From: Peptostreptococcus russellii
GTDB lineage: Bacteria > Bacillota > Clostridia > Peptostreptococcales > Peptostreptococcaceae
Assembly: GCF_900110295.1 (NCBI RefSeq)
Contig: NZ_FODF01000011.1
Span: 1 to 35,432 of the forward strand
Direction of reading: 5' to 3'
DNA: 35,432 nt
Shown: positions 9,118-17,618 of the stretch, one piece after another
Position numbering within the stretch: position 1 is the first letter of the stretch
Layout of the letters: each line of letters opens with the position of its first letter
Notes under the pieces: generated by a model
Databases searched by the model: none
Told to the model about the DNA's origin: nothing
Seen by the model: only the letters and a program-made list of their open reading frames with translations
Position numbers and translations under genes: made by a program

Positions 9118-9561
9118 ATGAAGTTACATGAGTTAAAACCTGCCAAGGGTGCTGTAAAGTCAAAGAGAAGACTAGGTAGAGGTACTGCAACTGGACAGGG
9201 TAAGACATCTGGTCGTGGTCAGAAAGGTCAGTGGTCAAGATCTGGCGGAGGAGTTAGAGTAGGATTCGAAGGTGGACAGATGCCACTTGCTAGAAGATTA
9301 CCTAAGAGAGGTTTCACAAACATATTCAAGAAGGAATATTCAATAATAAATGTTGAAACACTAAACAGATTCGAAGCTGGAACAGTTGTTGATGCTGAAT
9401 TACTAAAGAGCAGTAAGGTAATATCTAAGATAGAAAAAGACGGTATAAAGATATTAGGAAATGGTAACTTAGAAAAGGCTTTAACAGTTAAGGCTGCTAA
9501 GTTCACAGGATCTGCAAAGGAAAAAATAGTAAACGCTGGTGGACAAGTAGAAGAAGTTTAA
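9118..9561 (+). CDS. rplO: 50S ribosomal protein L15
   Basis: A 147-residue L15. The glycine/arginine-rich N-terminal extension ([20 protein letters not shown], around 21-40) and [18 protein letters not shown] are diagnostic. The start is ATG 9118; the frame stays open upstream through GTG 9106, but that codon is part of the SD AAGGAGGTG and cannot be the start. It sits directly before secY as in other bacteria. Confidence 0.97.
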   Translation: MKLHELKPAKGAVKSKRRLGRGTATGQGKTSGRGQKGQWSRSGGGVRVGFEGGQMPLARRLPKRGFTNIFKKEYSIINVETLNRFEAGTVVDAELLKSSKVISKIEKDGIKILGNGNLEKALTVKAAKFTGSAKEKIVNAGGQVEEV

Positions 9562-9591
9562 TCACTATAATTTCAAAAGGGGTGATTAATA

Positions 9592-10860
9592 TTGATTAAA
9601 AAGTTAAAGCAAGCTTTTCAGGTTAAAGAAATAAGAAAGAAGATTATATTCACTTTCTTAATGGTGGTAGTATTCAGAATGGGTACTACAATTCCTGTTC
9701 CAGGTATAGATACTTCAATCATCCAAAAGATGGTTGCAAACAACTCTTTACTTGGTCTGTACAATATGTTTTCAGGGGGAGCATTCAGTAACTTTACAAT
9801 ATTTGCTCTAGGAATTGGACCATACATCACTGCATCTATCATCATACAGCTTCTTCAAGCAGGTTTTGAAAGTTTGAAAGAACTTCAAAAATCGGGTGAA
9901 GAAGGTAAAAAGAAGATTAGTAAGTATACTAGAATGACGGCTCTTGCTCTTGCTATTATTCAGGCGTTAGGAATAACACTTGGAATAGTAAGAAGTGCGT
10001 TAAAAGTAAACAGTCCATTCTTCATTATAACTGTAATCTTAACGTTGGTTGCAGGCAGTATGATGGTTATGTGGTTAGGTGATAGAATAACTGAAAAGGG
10101 AATAGGAAACGGAAGTTCCGTTATCATATTCATAGGTATCATTTCAAGATTACCTCTTGATGGTATCGCCATACAGCAAAGAGTTGTAGCTGGACAGCTT
10201 CACTGGCCAGAAGTAACTGCTGTAATAGTTGTAATACTTCTTACAATTACAGGCGTAACTTTCATAAGTGAATCTACTAGAAAGATACCTGTTCAGTATG
10301 CTAAGCGTGTTGTCGGAAGAAAAATGTATGGTGGCGAAAGTTCACATATACCTATGAAGGTTAACCAATCTGGTGTTATGCCTATCATATTTGCAAGTTC
10401 AATACTAGCACTTCCACAGACGATAGCTTTACTTGGTGGACCTAAGGTTCAACAGGCAGTTAACACTTTCTTCAACCTTTCAACTAACAAAGGGTTCTGG
10501 ACTTATAGATCTATAGAAATAGTACTTATTATACTATTTTCTTACTTCTATAACACAATATCATTCAATACTGAAGATATTACAAAGAACATGAAGAATA
10601 GTGGAGGATTTATACCGGGAATTAGGCCTGGTAAACCAACGGAAAAATATTTAAACGGAATACTATCTAAGTTAACTATAGTAGGTGCAGCGTTCTTAGG
10701 TATTATGGCATTAATACCAGCGTTGATCACTCATTATATGCAAATACCGGTGAACTTTGGTGGTACATCACTTCTTATCGTAGTCGGTGTTGCATTAGAG
10801 CTTAAGAGACAGTTGGAGTCAAATCTTGTAATGAAGAATTATCAAGGTTTCCTAAAATAA
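9592..10860 (+). CDS. secY: preprotein translocase channel subunit SecY
   Basis: SecY forms the protein-conducting channel with SecE and SecG. The 422-residue product has about ten hydrophobic segments and the plug/TM2 region starting VPGIDTSIIQ (around 37). Cytoplasmic loop C4 carries PVQYAKRVVGRKMYGG (near 235-250) and C5 carries the invariant Arg in GFIPGIRPGKPTEKYL (around 338-353), needed for SecA-driven export. The start codon is TTG (9592), preceded by AAAGGGGTG; the next in-frame ATG would delete TM1. A weak start may limit SecY synthesis within a highly expressed operon. Confidence 0.97.
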   Translation: MIKKLKQAFQVKEIRKKIIFTFLMVVVFRMGTTIPVPGIDTSIIQKMVANNSLLGLYNMFSGGAFSNFTIFALGIGPYITASIIIQLLQAGFESLKELQKSGEEGKKKISKYTRMTALALAIIQALGITLGIVRSALKVNSPFFIITVILTLVAGSMMVMWLGDRITEKGIGNGSSVIIFIGIISRLPLDGIAIQQRVVAGQLHWPEVTAVIVVILLTITGVTFISESTRKIPVQYAKRVVGRKMYGGESSHIPMKVNQSGVMPIIFASSILALPQTIALLGGPKVQQAVNTFFNLSTNKGFWTYRSIEIVLIILFSYFYNTISFNTEDITKNMKNSGGFIPGIRPGKPTEKYLNGILSKLTIVGAAFLGIMALIPALITHYMQIPVNFGGTSLLIVVGVALELKRQLESNLVMKNYQGFLK

Positions 10861-10877
10861 ATTTGGAGATGATAAAT

Positions 10878-11519
10878 ATGAAAATAATTTTACTTGGACC
10901 TCCTGGTGCAGGGAAAGGTACTCAGGCTGCTAATATAGTAGAAAAGTACAATGTACCTCATATTTCAACAGGAGATATATTTAGAAAGAATATCAAGGAA
11001 GGCACAGAGCTAGGAAAGAAAGCTCAGGAATATATTAACCAAGGTAAGTTGGTTCCAGATGAATTAACTTGTGGCTTAGTTGCTTCAAGATTATCTGAAC
11101 CAGATTGCAAAGACGGTTTTATGTTAGACGGGTTCCCTAGAAATATCTTCCAGGCAGAGTATTTAGATAAGTACTTATCTGAAAACAATGTTGCTCTAGA
11201 TAAGGTAATAAACATAGAAGTAGATTCTAAGTTGTTAATTGACAGAGCTTGTGGAAGAAGAATATGCAAGACTTGTGGTGCAACATACCACGTTCAATTT
11301 AACCCAAGTAAGAAAGAGGGAATCTGTGACGTTTGTGACTCAGCTCTTACTCAGAGACCTGATGACAATGAAGAAACAGTTTCTCATAGAATAGAAATTT
11401 ATTTATCTGAAACAAAGCCACTAGTTGACTACTACACTAAGAAGGGTGTAATAGCAAATATAAATGGTAATCAAGATATAAGTAAGGTTTTTGAAGATAT
11501 TAAAGCTGCATTAGCTTAA
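10878..11519 (+). CDS. adk: adenylate kinase with zinc-binding lid
   Basis: Catalyses ATP + AMP = 2 ADP. The 213 residues include P-loop GPPGAGKGT (7-15), the AMP-binding region HISTGDIFR (28-36) and DGFPRN (84-89). The long lid has four cysteines, C130-x2-C133 and C150-x2-C153, the zinc-type lid of Gram-positives. ATG 10878 is chosen because it gives MKIILLGPPG; an in-frame ATG at 10863 precedes it but lies before the SD (TTGGAGATG). It follows secY as usual, but map does not follow it. Confidence 0.97.
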   Translation: MKIILLGPPGAGKGTQAANIVEKYNVPHISTGDIFRKNIKEGTELGKKAQEYINQGKLVPDELTCGLVASRLSEPDCKDGFMLDGFPRNIFQAEYLDKYLSENNVALDKVINIEVDSKLLIDRACGRRICKTCGATYHVQFNPSKKEGICDVCDSALTQRPDDNEETVSHRIEIYLSETKPLVDYYTKKGVIANINGNQDISKVFEDIKAALA

Positions 11520-11712
11520 TAAAAAACCAGTGGCTCTTAAATTAATGAACTGATGGACACCCGTCGCAAAAGGACATGGGAAACTTAAGTTGGCCCTGTT
11601 TGAAGTCGATAAGGGTTGCTATGAAAGTAACTTTGACAGCTTTTATAGCAAGGTGATATGTTTAGAAAGAGCAATTAACGATAGCTTCACTAACCAGTAG
11701 AGGAGGCGTGTT
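11520..11712 (+). other. unexplained 193-nt gap where map is usually found
   Basis: The longest gap in the superoperon. A 12-bp hairpin with one G-U pair lies at 11616-11627/11640-11651 (TTGCTATGAAAG with CTTTTATAGCAA, 12-nt loop). Smaller possible stems are CCCGT/ATGGG near 11560-11580 and GGG/CCC around AACTTAAGTT at 11582-11591. A direct repeat AACCAGT occurs near both ends (11526-11532 and 11692-11698). There is no T-run, so it is not a terminator. I match it to no RNA family and see no methionine aminopeptidase remnant. It ends at the SD AGAGGAGG of the next gene. Confidence 0.5.
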
Positions 11713-11982
11713 ATGCTATCAGAAAATTTAAGTGTTGGTCAATTAGTCAAAGCTTCCTGTGGAAGAGATCAGGGAAAATTATTCTTTATTGTGCAGATTG
11801 TAGATGAGGATTATGTCATGATTTCGGACGGAAAAAGCAGGAAGCTAGACAAACCAAAGTTGAAGAAAATAAAGCATTTAAATATACACAAATTTGTGGA
11901 TGTAAAAATAAAAGAATTGTTGCTAAACGGAGATAATATAACAGATTCTTTAATAAGAGCTGAGATAGATAAGTTAACGTAA
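11713..11982 (+). CDS. KOW-domain RNA-binding protein (L14e-like)
   Basis: This 89-residue basic protein begins with a KOW-like segment (VGQLVKASCGRDQGKLFFIVQIVDE in two parts, residues ~7-32), the fold found in L24, L14e and NusG. The family regularly lies between map and infA in clostridia and some other Firmicutes, annotated as a KOW RNA-binding or L14e-like protein of unknown role. The Lys/Leu-rich C-terminal half (SRKLDKPKLKKIKHLN) would suit rRNA binding. The start is ATG 11713 with AGAGGAGG upstream. Placement in a ribosomal operon suggests a role in ribosome assembly or translation; that is inference. Confidence 0.85.
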   Translation: MLSENLSVGQLVKASCGRDQGKLFFIVQIVDEDYVMISDGKSRKLDKPKLKKIKHLNIHKFVDVKIKELLLNGDNITDSLIRAEIDKLT

Positions 11983-12016
11983 GTCTTAACTTGTGAAATG
12001 GAGGTTTGGTTAGTTA

Positions 12017-12235
12017 ATGGCCAAAAAAGATGTAATTGAATTAGAAGGTATAGTTTCTGAAACTCTACCAAATGCAATGTTTAAGGTTAAATTAGAGAAT
12101 GGACATGAAGTTTTATGTCACATTTCAGGAAAGCTAAGAATGAACTTCATAAGAATTCTCGAAGGAGATAAGGTGAATATAGAGCTTTCCCCTTATGATC
12201 TTACGAGAGGAAGAATTACTTGGCGTAAGAAGTAG
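12017..12235 (+). CDS. infA: translation initiation factor IF-1
   Basis: A 72-residue S1/OB-fold protein, exactly the family length: [22 protein letters not shown], then [25 protein letters not shown] and the C-terminal [17 protein letters not shown]-1 occupies the 30S A site during initiation. The SD is ATGGAGG. Its stop codon lies within the left arm of a hairpin that abuts the rpmJ SD. Confidence 0.97.
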   Translation: MAKKDVIELEGIVSETLPNAMFKVKLENGHEVLCHISGKLRMNFIRILEGDKVNIELSPYDLTRGRITWRKK

Positions 12236-12250
12236 ACTTTTTTTAGTCTA
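12233..12250 (+). other. hairpin between infA stop and rpmJ SD
   Basis: TAGACT (12233-12238) and AGTCTA (12245-12250) form a perfect 6-bp stem with a TTTTTT loop. The left arm is the infA stop codon plus three bases, and AGGAGGG of rpmJ follows the right arm directly. It could modulate rpmJ initiation or mRNA decay. It is too weak and lacks the trailing T-run for a terminator. Confidence 0.45.
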
Positions 12251-12261
12251 AGGAGGGATAA

Positions 12262-12378
<117 letters not shown>

Positions 12379-12428
12379 GCGGAAGTAAGATAGAACTCAA
12401 GTAATGTAACGTAGGAGGTGCGAATAAT

Positions 12429-12797
12429 ATGGCAAGAATAGCTGGTGTAGACTTACCTAGAGAAAAAAGAGCTGAAATAGGCTTAACATATATATATGGT
12501 ATAGGTAGAGCTACTTCAAATGAAATATTAGCTAAGGCTGGAATCAGTCCAGATGCTAGAATCAAGGATCTTTCTGATGACGAAGTTAACGAACTAAGAA
12601 AGATAATAGATGAAGATTACCTAGTTGAAGGTGACTTAAGAAGAGAAATCGCTCTTAACATAAAGAGATTAAAAGATATAAAGTGCTATAGAGGTATAAG
12701 ACACGGTAAGGGACTACCTCTAAGAGGGCAGAAGACTAAGACTAATGCTAGAACTAGAAAAGGTCCTAGAAAAACTGTATCTCGTAAGAAGAAGTAA
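12429..12797 (+). CDS. rpsM: 30S ribosomal protein S13
   Basis: A 122-residue S13, [26 protein letters not shown], a helix-hairpin-helix N-terminal domain, and a basic C-terminal tail with the signature [22 protein letters not shown] (in two parts, around 93-115) that reaches toward P-site tRNA. It lies in the 30S head next to S19. The SD is TAGGAGGTG. Confidence 0.98.
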   Translation: MARIAGVDLPREKRAEIGLTYIYGIGRATSNEILAKAGISPDARIKDLSDDEVNELRKIIDEDYLVEGDLRREIALNIKRLKDIKCYRGIRHGKGLPLRGQKTKTNARTRKGPRKTVSRKKK

Positions 12798-12828
12798 TAA
12801 ATACAGTAGTTAAAGGAGGGAAAGAATA

Positions 12829-13230
12829 ATGGCAAAAGGCAAGAAGAAAGTTGTTCAGCGTGTAAGAAGAAGAGAACGTAAGAATATAGAACGTGGACAT
12901 GCACATATACAGTCTACTTTTAATAATACAATAGTTACATTAACAGATGTACACGGTAATGCATTATCATGGGCATCTTCAGGACAGTTAGGATTCAAGG
13001 GATCTAGAAAGGCTACTCCATATGCTTCACAGATGGCAGCTGAAACTGCAGCAAAGGCAGCAATGGAACATGGTCTAAAGACTGTAGAAGTATTCGTGAA
13101 GGGACCTGGTTCAGGTAGAGAAGCAGCTATAAGAGCTCTTCAGGCTACAGGACTAGAAGTAACAATGATTAAGGATGTCACTCCAATACCACACAATGGT
13201 TGTAGACCACCAAAGAGAAGAAGAGTGTAG
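12829..13230 (+). CDS. rpsK: 30S ribosomal protein S11
   Basis: A 133-residue S11 with a Lys/Arg-rich N-terminus, [20 protein letters not shown] (around 25-44), and the C-terminal signature ending in [15 protein letters not shown]. It lies on the 30S platform by the Shine-Dalgarno cleft. The SD is AAAGGAGGG. Normally rpsD follows; here rpoA does. Confidence 0.98.
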   Translation: MAKGKKKVVQRVRRRERKNIERGHAHIQSTFNNTIVTLTDVHGNALSWASSGQLGFKGSRKATPYASQMAAETAAKAAMEHGLKTVEVFVKGPGSGREAAIRALQATGLEVTMIKDVTPIPHNGCRPPKRRRV

Positions 13231-13288
13231 TATTTGAGGAGGTATTTCACCCTCAGAGGACCGTATATTTGTATAGGAGGGTTTATCC
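13231..13288 (+). other. rpsK-rpoA junction lacking rpsD, with an orphan SD
   Basis: Right after the rpsK stop lies a full-strength SD, GAGGAGGT (13236-13243), with no ATG, GTG or TTG at a workable distance. A second SD (TAGGAGGG, about 13275-13282) then serves rpoA at 13289. TGAGG (13235-13239) can pair with CCTCA (13251-13255). In most clostridia rpsD begins here with its own SD, so this looks like the scar of a precise loss of rpsD. It could also be a regulatory hairpin. Confidence 0.5.
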
Positions 13289-14236
13289 ATGATAGAAATA
13301 GAAAAGCCAAAAGTTGATATTGTCGAATTAAGCGAAGATTATAGATATGGAAAATTTGTAGTTGAACCACTTGAAAGAGGTTTTGGTATTACAATAGGTA
13401 ATGCGATAAGAAGAATACTTCTTTCTTCATTACCAGGAGTTGCAGTATATGCAATTAGAATAGAGGGAGTTCTTCATGAATTCTCTACTGTTCCAGGTGT
13501 AAAGGAAGACGTAACTGAAATAATCCTTTCATTAAAGGAATTATCAGCTACAATAGATGATGAAGAACCTAAAGTTTTAAGAATTCAGGCGGAAGGCCCT
13601 TGCGAAGTAAAGGGATCTGATATTATATGTCCTCCTGAGGTAGAGATAATCAATAAGGATTTACATATTGCGACTTTAGATGAAGATTCTAAGTTAAATA
13701 TGGAAATATATGTTAACAAGGGTAGAGGATATATCTCTGCTGAAGAAAACAAGAATGATAGTATGCCAATAGGTGTCCTACCTGTAGATTCTATCTACAC
13801 TCCAATCGAGAAGGTAAGCTACCATGTTGAAAATACTAGAGTTGGTCAGAGATCAGACTTTGACAAACTTACTCTTGAAGTGATGACAAATGGAAGCATA
13901 AATCCACAGGAAGGTATATCTCTAGCTGCTAAGGTTCTTGATGAACACTTGAAGTTATTCATAGATTTAACTGAGCATGTAGGCAATGTTGAAATAATGG
14001 TTGAAAAAGAAGAGGACAAGAAAGAAAAAGTCCTTGAAATGACTATAGAAGAACTAGACTTATCAGTTAGATCTTACAACTGTTTAAAGAGAGCTGGAAT
14101 AAATACAGTTGAAGAATTAGCAAACAAGTCAGAAGAAGATATGATGAAGGTTAGAAACTTAGGTAAGAAGTCTCTAGAAGAAGTTATACAGAAGCTAGAA
14201 GAATTAGATCTAAAGTTAAGACCGAATGAAGAATAA
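13289..14236 (+). CDS. rpoA: RNA polymerase alpha subunit
   Basis: A 315-residue alpha subunit. The N-terminal dimerisation and assembly domain (1-~230) includes [20 protein letters not shown] (28-47) and SLPGVAV. A Glu/Lys-rich linker (around 235-248) leads to the C-terminal DNA- and activator-binding domain (~250-310) with [20 protein letters not shown] and [12 protein letters not shown]. The length is normal for Firmicutes. Its location after rpsK without rpsD in between is unusual. Confidence 0.98.
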   Translation: MIEIEKPKVDIVELSEDYRYGKFVVEPLERGFGITIGNAIRRILLSSLPGVAVYAIRIEGVLHEFSTVPGVKEDVTEIILSLKELSATIDDEEPKVLRIQAEGPCEVKGSDIICPPEVEIINKDLHIATLDEDSKLNMEIYVNKGRGYISAEENKNDSMPIGVLPVDSIYTPIEKVSYHVENTRVGQRSDFDKLTLEVMTNGSINPQEGISLAAKVLDEHLKLFIDLTEHVGNVEIMVEKEEDKKEKVLEMTIEELDLSVRSYNCLKRAGINTVEELANKSEEDMMKVRNLGKKSLEEVIQKLEELDLKLRPNEE

Positions 14237-14287
14237 TAGAGATTGTTATACTATATGATCGAGAAATCATGTAAAGGAGGGAAATAG

Positions 14288-14629
14288 ATGGCAACTTACC
14301 GTAAATTAGGACGTGAAACTGCTCACAGAAACTTAATGTTAAGAAATCTTGTGACTGCTTTACTAAGAGAAGGAAGAATAGAAACTACAGTTACTAGAGC
14401 GAAAGAAACTAGAAGAATGGCTGAAAAGATGATAACTCTTGCAAAGAGAGGAGATCTTCATGCTAGAAGACAGGTTCTTGCTTACGTTTTAGATGAAACA
14501 GTAGTAACTGATTTATTTGAAAACATCGCACCAAAGTATGCTGAAAGAAATGGTGGATACACAAGAATAATGAAGATGGGACCAAGAAGAGGCGATTGCG
14601 CAGAAATGGCAATAATCGAATTAGTATAA
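14288..14629 (+). CDS. rplQ: 50S ribosomal protein L17
   Basis: A 113-residue L17, [20 protein letters not shown], then [20 protein letters not shown] (around 24-43), the family signature. The C-terminal block ends [16 protein letters not shown]. It is the last gene of the superoperon, and a strong intrinsic terminator starts 12 nt after its stop. In many relatives ecfA1 follows directly. Confidence 0.98.
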   Translation: MATYRKLGRETAHRNLMLRNLVTALLREGRIETTVTRAKETRRMAEKMITLAKRGDLHARRQVLAYVLDETVVTDLFENIAPKYAERNGGYTRIMKMGPRRGDCAEMAIIELV

Positions 14630-14640
14630 TTGGTAACAGC

Positions 14641-14671
14641 GTGCTGGTAGGAAACTACCAGCACTTTTTTT
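14641..14671 (+). terminator. intrinsic terminator of the ribosomal superoperon
   Basis: GTGCTGGTAG (14641-14650) and CTACCAGCAC (14655-14664) form a perfect 10-bp stem closed by a GAAA tetraloop. Seven T residues (14665-14671) follow. Confidence 0.95.
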
Positions 14672-14711
14672 ATATTTAAAATAGTGTATCCATATTTGCT
14701 CTTCATTAGGT

Positions 14712-14717
14712 TATAAT
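14712..14717 (+). promoter_or_regulatory. -10 element before the 2-hydroxyacid dehydrogenase
   Basis: A perfect TATAAT lies 33 bp before the start codon, but no good -35 hexamer is found 16-18 bp upstream. It may be a weak or activator-dependent promoter. The terminator at 14641-14671 means the gene needs its own promoter. Confidence 0.45.
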
Positions 14718-14749
14718 AGTATAAATAGATTATTTTTTTGGAGGATAAG

Positions 14750-15688
14750 ATGAAAGTTCTTTTAAATTTTAGATTTAGCGATGACAAGATGAAAATGCTA
14801 GAAGATTTAGCTTGTGAGCTTATATATATACCAGAAAGAGAGATGAAGGATAGAGATGACTTTTATGATGTAGACGTATGGTTTACATATGATGCTTTTA
14901 AGTATGTAGAAATGAATAACTTTACAAATTTAAAACTAATTATACTTACAAGTACAGGTTTGGACATGCTTCCTATTGATTATATTTGCAAAAATAATGT
15001 AATGGTAGCAAATAATAAATTTGGATATAGCATTCCAATAGCAGAGTCAATAGTAATGTATATTCTACAAGTATTTAAAAATAGTTATCAGTCTTTTAAA
15101 AAACAGGAGATGCGTATATGGAATATGGATCTTTCTTGGTTGGAACTGGCAGGTAAGAGAATAGGTTTTTTAGGTACAGGAACTATTTCAAGAGCCGCTT
15201 CAAAGAGACTAGAGGCTTTTGATGTAGAGCTTTGGGGAGTAAATACAGATGGAAGAAGTATAGAAGGTTTTTCTAAATGTTTTTCTTTGGATAATAGCGA
15301 TGAATTCTTTAGAAAGTGTGATGTTATAGTAGGGGTAATGCCTGAAACAGCTAATACAAGCCATATAATCGACTCTGTGAGACTTGAAATGATGAAAGAG
15401 TCATCTACACTAATAAATGTAGGCAGAGGTAATTTAATCGATCTAAGAGCATTAGAAAAATATATTGATAAGTTTAGAGGAGTAGTTTTAGATGTAGTAG
15501 AAAAAGAACCTTTGGAACTTACAAGTTATCTTTGGGATCAAGAAAATGTTATAATTACAGCTCATAATAGCTGGGTTTCAGATAATAATTGGGAAAGAAG
15601 ATTTGATAACCTATATAATAATTTAAAGTCTTATATTGAAACTGGAAAAGCTGAAAGTATGATAGAGAATATAAAAAGAGGGTATTAG
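14750..15688 (+). CDS. D-isomer-specific 2-hydroxyacid dehydrogenase family protein
   Basis: A 312-residue NAD(P)-dependent oxidoreductase of the SerA/LdhA/GhrA superfamily; the substrate cannot be read from sequence. The Rossmann motif is GFLGTGTIS (139-147), where the usual third Gly of GxGxxG is Ser147. Catalytic candidates are Arg226 (NVGRGNLID), Glu253 (EKEPL) and His272 (ITAHNSW). An acidic, hydrophobic N-terminal half replaces a typical substrate domain. ATG 14750 follows GGAGG; an in-frame TTG at 14738 overlaps that SD and is rejected. The gene appears monocistronic, between the ribosomal terminator and the adenine deaminase. Confidence 0.85.
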   Translation: MKVLLNFRFSDDKMKMLEDLACELIYIPEREMKDRDDFYDVDVWFTYDAFKYVEMNNFTNLKLIILTSTGLDMLPIDYICKNNVMVANNKFGYSIPIAESIVMYILQVFKNSYQSFKKQEMRIWNMDLSWLELAGKRIGFLGTGTISRAASKRLEAFDVELWGVNTDGRSIEGFSKCFSLDNSDEFFRKCDVIVGVMPETANTSHIIDSVRLEMMKESSTLINVGRGNLIDLRALEKYIDKFRGVVLDVVEKEPLELTSYLWDQENVIITAHNSWVSDNNWERRFDNLYNNLKSYIETGKAESMIENIKRGY

Positions 15689-15763
15689 ATAGTATAAATA
15701 AAAATACTTGGAATTAAGCAAAAGTTTTGTAGCAAGAAAAATATATTTATGATTAAGTTGATT

Positions 15764-15791
15764 TAACAAAAAACAATAGCAAATTATATTA
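15764..15791 (+). promoter_or_regulatory. probable promoter of adenine deaminase
   Basis: TTAACA (15764-15769) and TATATT (15786-15791) have a 16-bp spacer. The elements end 30 bp before ATG 15822, so the leader is short. No purine riboswitch fits in this space. Confidence 0.45.
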
Positions 15792-15821
15792 CAAAGTAGA
15801 TAAAATAGAAGGGAGAGATTT

Positions 15822-17486
15822 ATGAATATAGAAAAATACATTGAGCTAAAAGATTATGTTTTAGGAAAAAAGAAAGCTGATCTTTGTTTTAAAAACGCAT
15901 CTGTTTTAATGCTTCATACATCTGAAATTATAAAGGCTGATGTAGCAGTTCACGACGGATATATTGTAGGTGTAGGAAATTATAGTGGCAAGGAAGAAAT
16001 AGATTGTAGCGGTGTTTTTTTGACACCTGGATTTGTAGATTCACATCTTCACTTTGAGTCTACTATGTCTAGACCTAGAGAATTAGTCTATTATGCATCA
16101 AAGTCTGGTACAACTACATTTATTGCAGATCCACATGAAGCAGCAAATGTAAGTGGTATCAAAGGTATAGAATATATTTTAAACGATACAAATGATTCTT
16201 ATGGTGATGTTTATATAATGCTACCTTCTTGTGTTCCAGCCAAAAAGGGTGAAGACTCTGGAGCAATTTTAGATGCGGAAAGTATGAAGGATATATTGAA
16301 CAAGGAAAGAATTCTTGGACTTGGAGAAGTAATGGATTGCAAGGCAGTAGTAGATGCTGAAAAATCTATGATGGAAAAACTCTCTTTATTTGATTCTATG
16401 CCAAAAGATGGGCATGCTTTGGGAATAAGAGAAAAGGAACTATCTGCTTATATTATGTCTGGGATATTAACAGACCATGAGTGTAGTAGTTATGAAGAAG
16501 CTATTTCAAAGGTTAGACAAGGTATGTATGTTCATATAAGAGAAGGTTCTGCTGCTAAAAATTTGAAGAATATAGTAGAAGGAATAGTGAAAAACAAAGT
16601 TGATTCCTCGCTATTTAATTTTTGCACAGATGATAAACATATAGAGGATATAATTAGTGAAGGTCATATAAGTAATAATATAAGAAAATCCATAAGTTTA
16701 GGAATGGATACTTTAGAAGCATATAAAATTGCAAGTTACAATCCTTCTGTCTGCTATGGATTAAATGATATTGGAATGATAGCAGTAGGCAAAAAAGCCA
16801 ATATAGTTCTTTTAAATGATTTGGAAAAAGTAGATATTAAAGATGTTTACTATAATGGAAAGAAAGTTGAGTCCTATACTGAAAGAGAAAATGAACTAGC
16901 AGAATCTTTAAGAGATACAGTACATATTGATTGGTTTACAAAAGATATGTTGAAGCTAAAAAGCAAGAAAACAGCAATAGCTTTGGTAGATGGGCAGCTT
17001 CTTACAAAAAAGATAAATAAAGCTGATGGTATAGGAGTAGAAAATAAGGTAGTAGTAATAGAAAGACATCATAATAAAAGAAAGTATCATAGCTCTAGTT
17101 GCTTTAACTTTGGAATAGAAAATGGTTCAATAGCAATAAGTGTATCTCATGATTCTCATAATGTAGTAGCAATAGGAGATAATGATGATGACATTATGAA
17201 GTCTATAGAAGCATTAAAAGAAATACATGGTGGGATAGTGCTTGTTTACAAGGGAAAAGTGTTTGAAAGCCTATCGCTATCGATTATGGGGTTAATGTTT
17301 GATCAGAGAAGTGAGATAATAAAAGAAAAGCTAGAGAAAATGAAAAACAAGGCTTATAGTATGGGAGTAAATAAGAATATTGATCCTTTTATAACCCTGT
17401 CATTTATAGCTCTACCTGTAATACCAGAGATAAGAATTACAACTAATGGTCTTTACAGCGTATTAGAGGATGAATTTTTAGATTAA
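15822..17486 (+). CDS. ade: adenine deaminase
   Basis: Converts adenine to hypoxanthine and ammonia, feeding purine salvage. The 554 residues fit the AdeC-type amidohydrolase family (usually 550-600). The metal site starts with H75-x-H77 in FVDSHLHFEST. DPHEAANV (103-110) is specific for this family, and DGHALG, TDHE, HIREGSAAKN and CTDDKH follow in the correct order. The C-terminal domain (from ~390) includes VSHDSHN and ALPVIPEIRITTNGL. The SD GGGAGAG precedes ATG 15822. Its 3' end faces the convergent TM2 gene across a shared terminator. Confidence 0.95.
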   Translation: MNIEKYIELKDYVLGKKKADLCFKNASVLMLHTSEIIKADVAVHDGYIVGVGNYSGKEEIDCSGVFLTPGFVDSHLHFESTMSRPRELVYYASKSGTTTFIADPHEAANVSGIKGIEYILNDTNDSYGDVYIMLPSCVPAKKGEDSGAILDAESMKDILNKERILGLGEVMDCKAVVDAEKSMMEKLSLFDSMPKDGHALGIREKELSAYIMSGILTDHECSSYEEAISKVRQGMYVHIREGSAAKNLKNIVEGIVKNKVDSSLFNFCTDDKHIEDIISEGHISNNIRKSISLGMDTLEAYKIASYNPSVCYGLNDIGMIAVGKKANIVLLNDLEKVDIKDVYYNGKKVESYTERENELAESLRDTVHIDWFTKDMLKLKSKKTAIALVDGQLLTKKINKADGIGVENKVVVIERHHNKRKYHSSSCFNFGIENGSIAISVSHDSHNVVAIGDNDDDIMKSIEALKEIHGGIVLVYKGKVFESLSLSIMGLMFDQRSEIIKEKLEKMKNKAYSMGVNKNIDPFITLSFIALPVIPEIRITTNGLYSVLEDEFLD

Positions 17487-17533
17487 GATACAATAAAAAA
17501 TAATAAAAACAGATTTAAAAGTGAATACAATAA

Positions 17534-17601
17534 AAAATGTTGATGGCAGGTTTGAATATCATTTTAAAAATGATTAAATAAATCTATGCCATCAACATTT
17601 T
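17534..17601. terminator. bidirectional terminator between ade and the TM2 gene
   Basis: The perfect 15-bp arms AAAATGTTGATGGCA (17534-17548) and TGCCATCAACATTTT (17587-17601) enclose 38 nt. That loop holds a smaller 7-bp hairpin, ATCATTT/AAATGAT. T-rich tails follow in both directions: TTTTAATA on the + strand and six T on the - strand. This suits the convergent genes on each side. Confidence 0.8.
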
Positions 17602-17618
17602 AATATGTCTATAATATA

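Noticed and set aside
11550-11700. Open frame of about 49 codons in the adk-KOW gap, ending at TAG 11700
   Set aside because: It has no ATG or SD and does not resemble methionine aminopeptidase or any protein I recognise; structured RNA or spacer is more likely.
11520-11712. Known riboswitch (SAM, c-di-GMP, T-box) in the adk-KOW gap
   Set aside because: None of the conserved core sequences of these classes is present.
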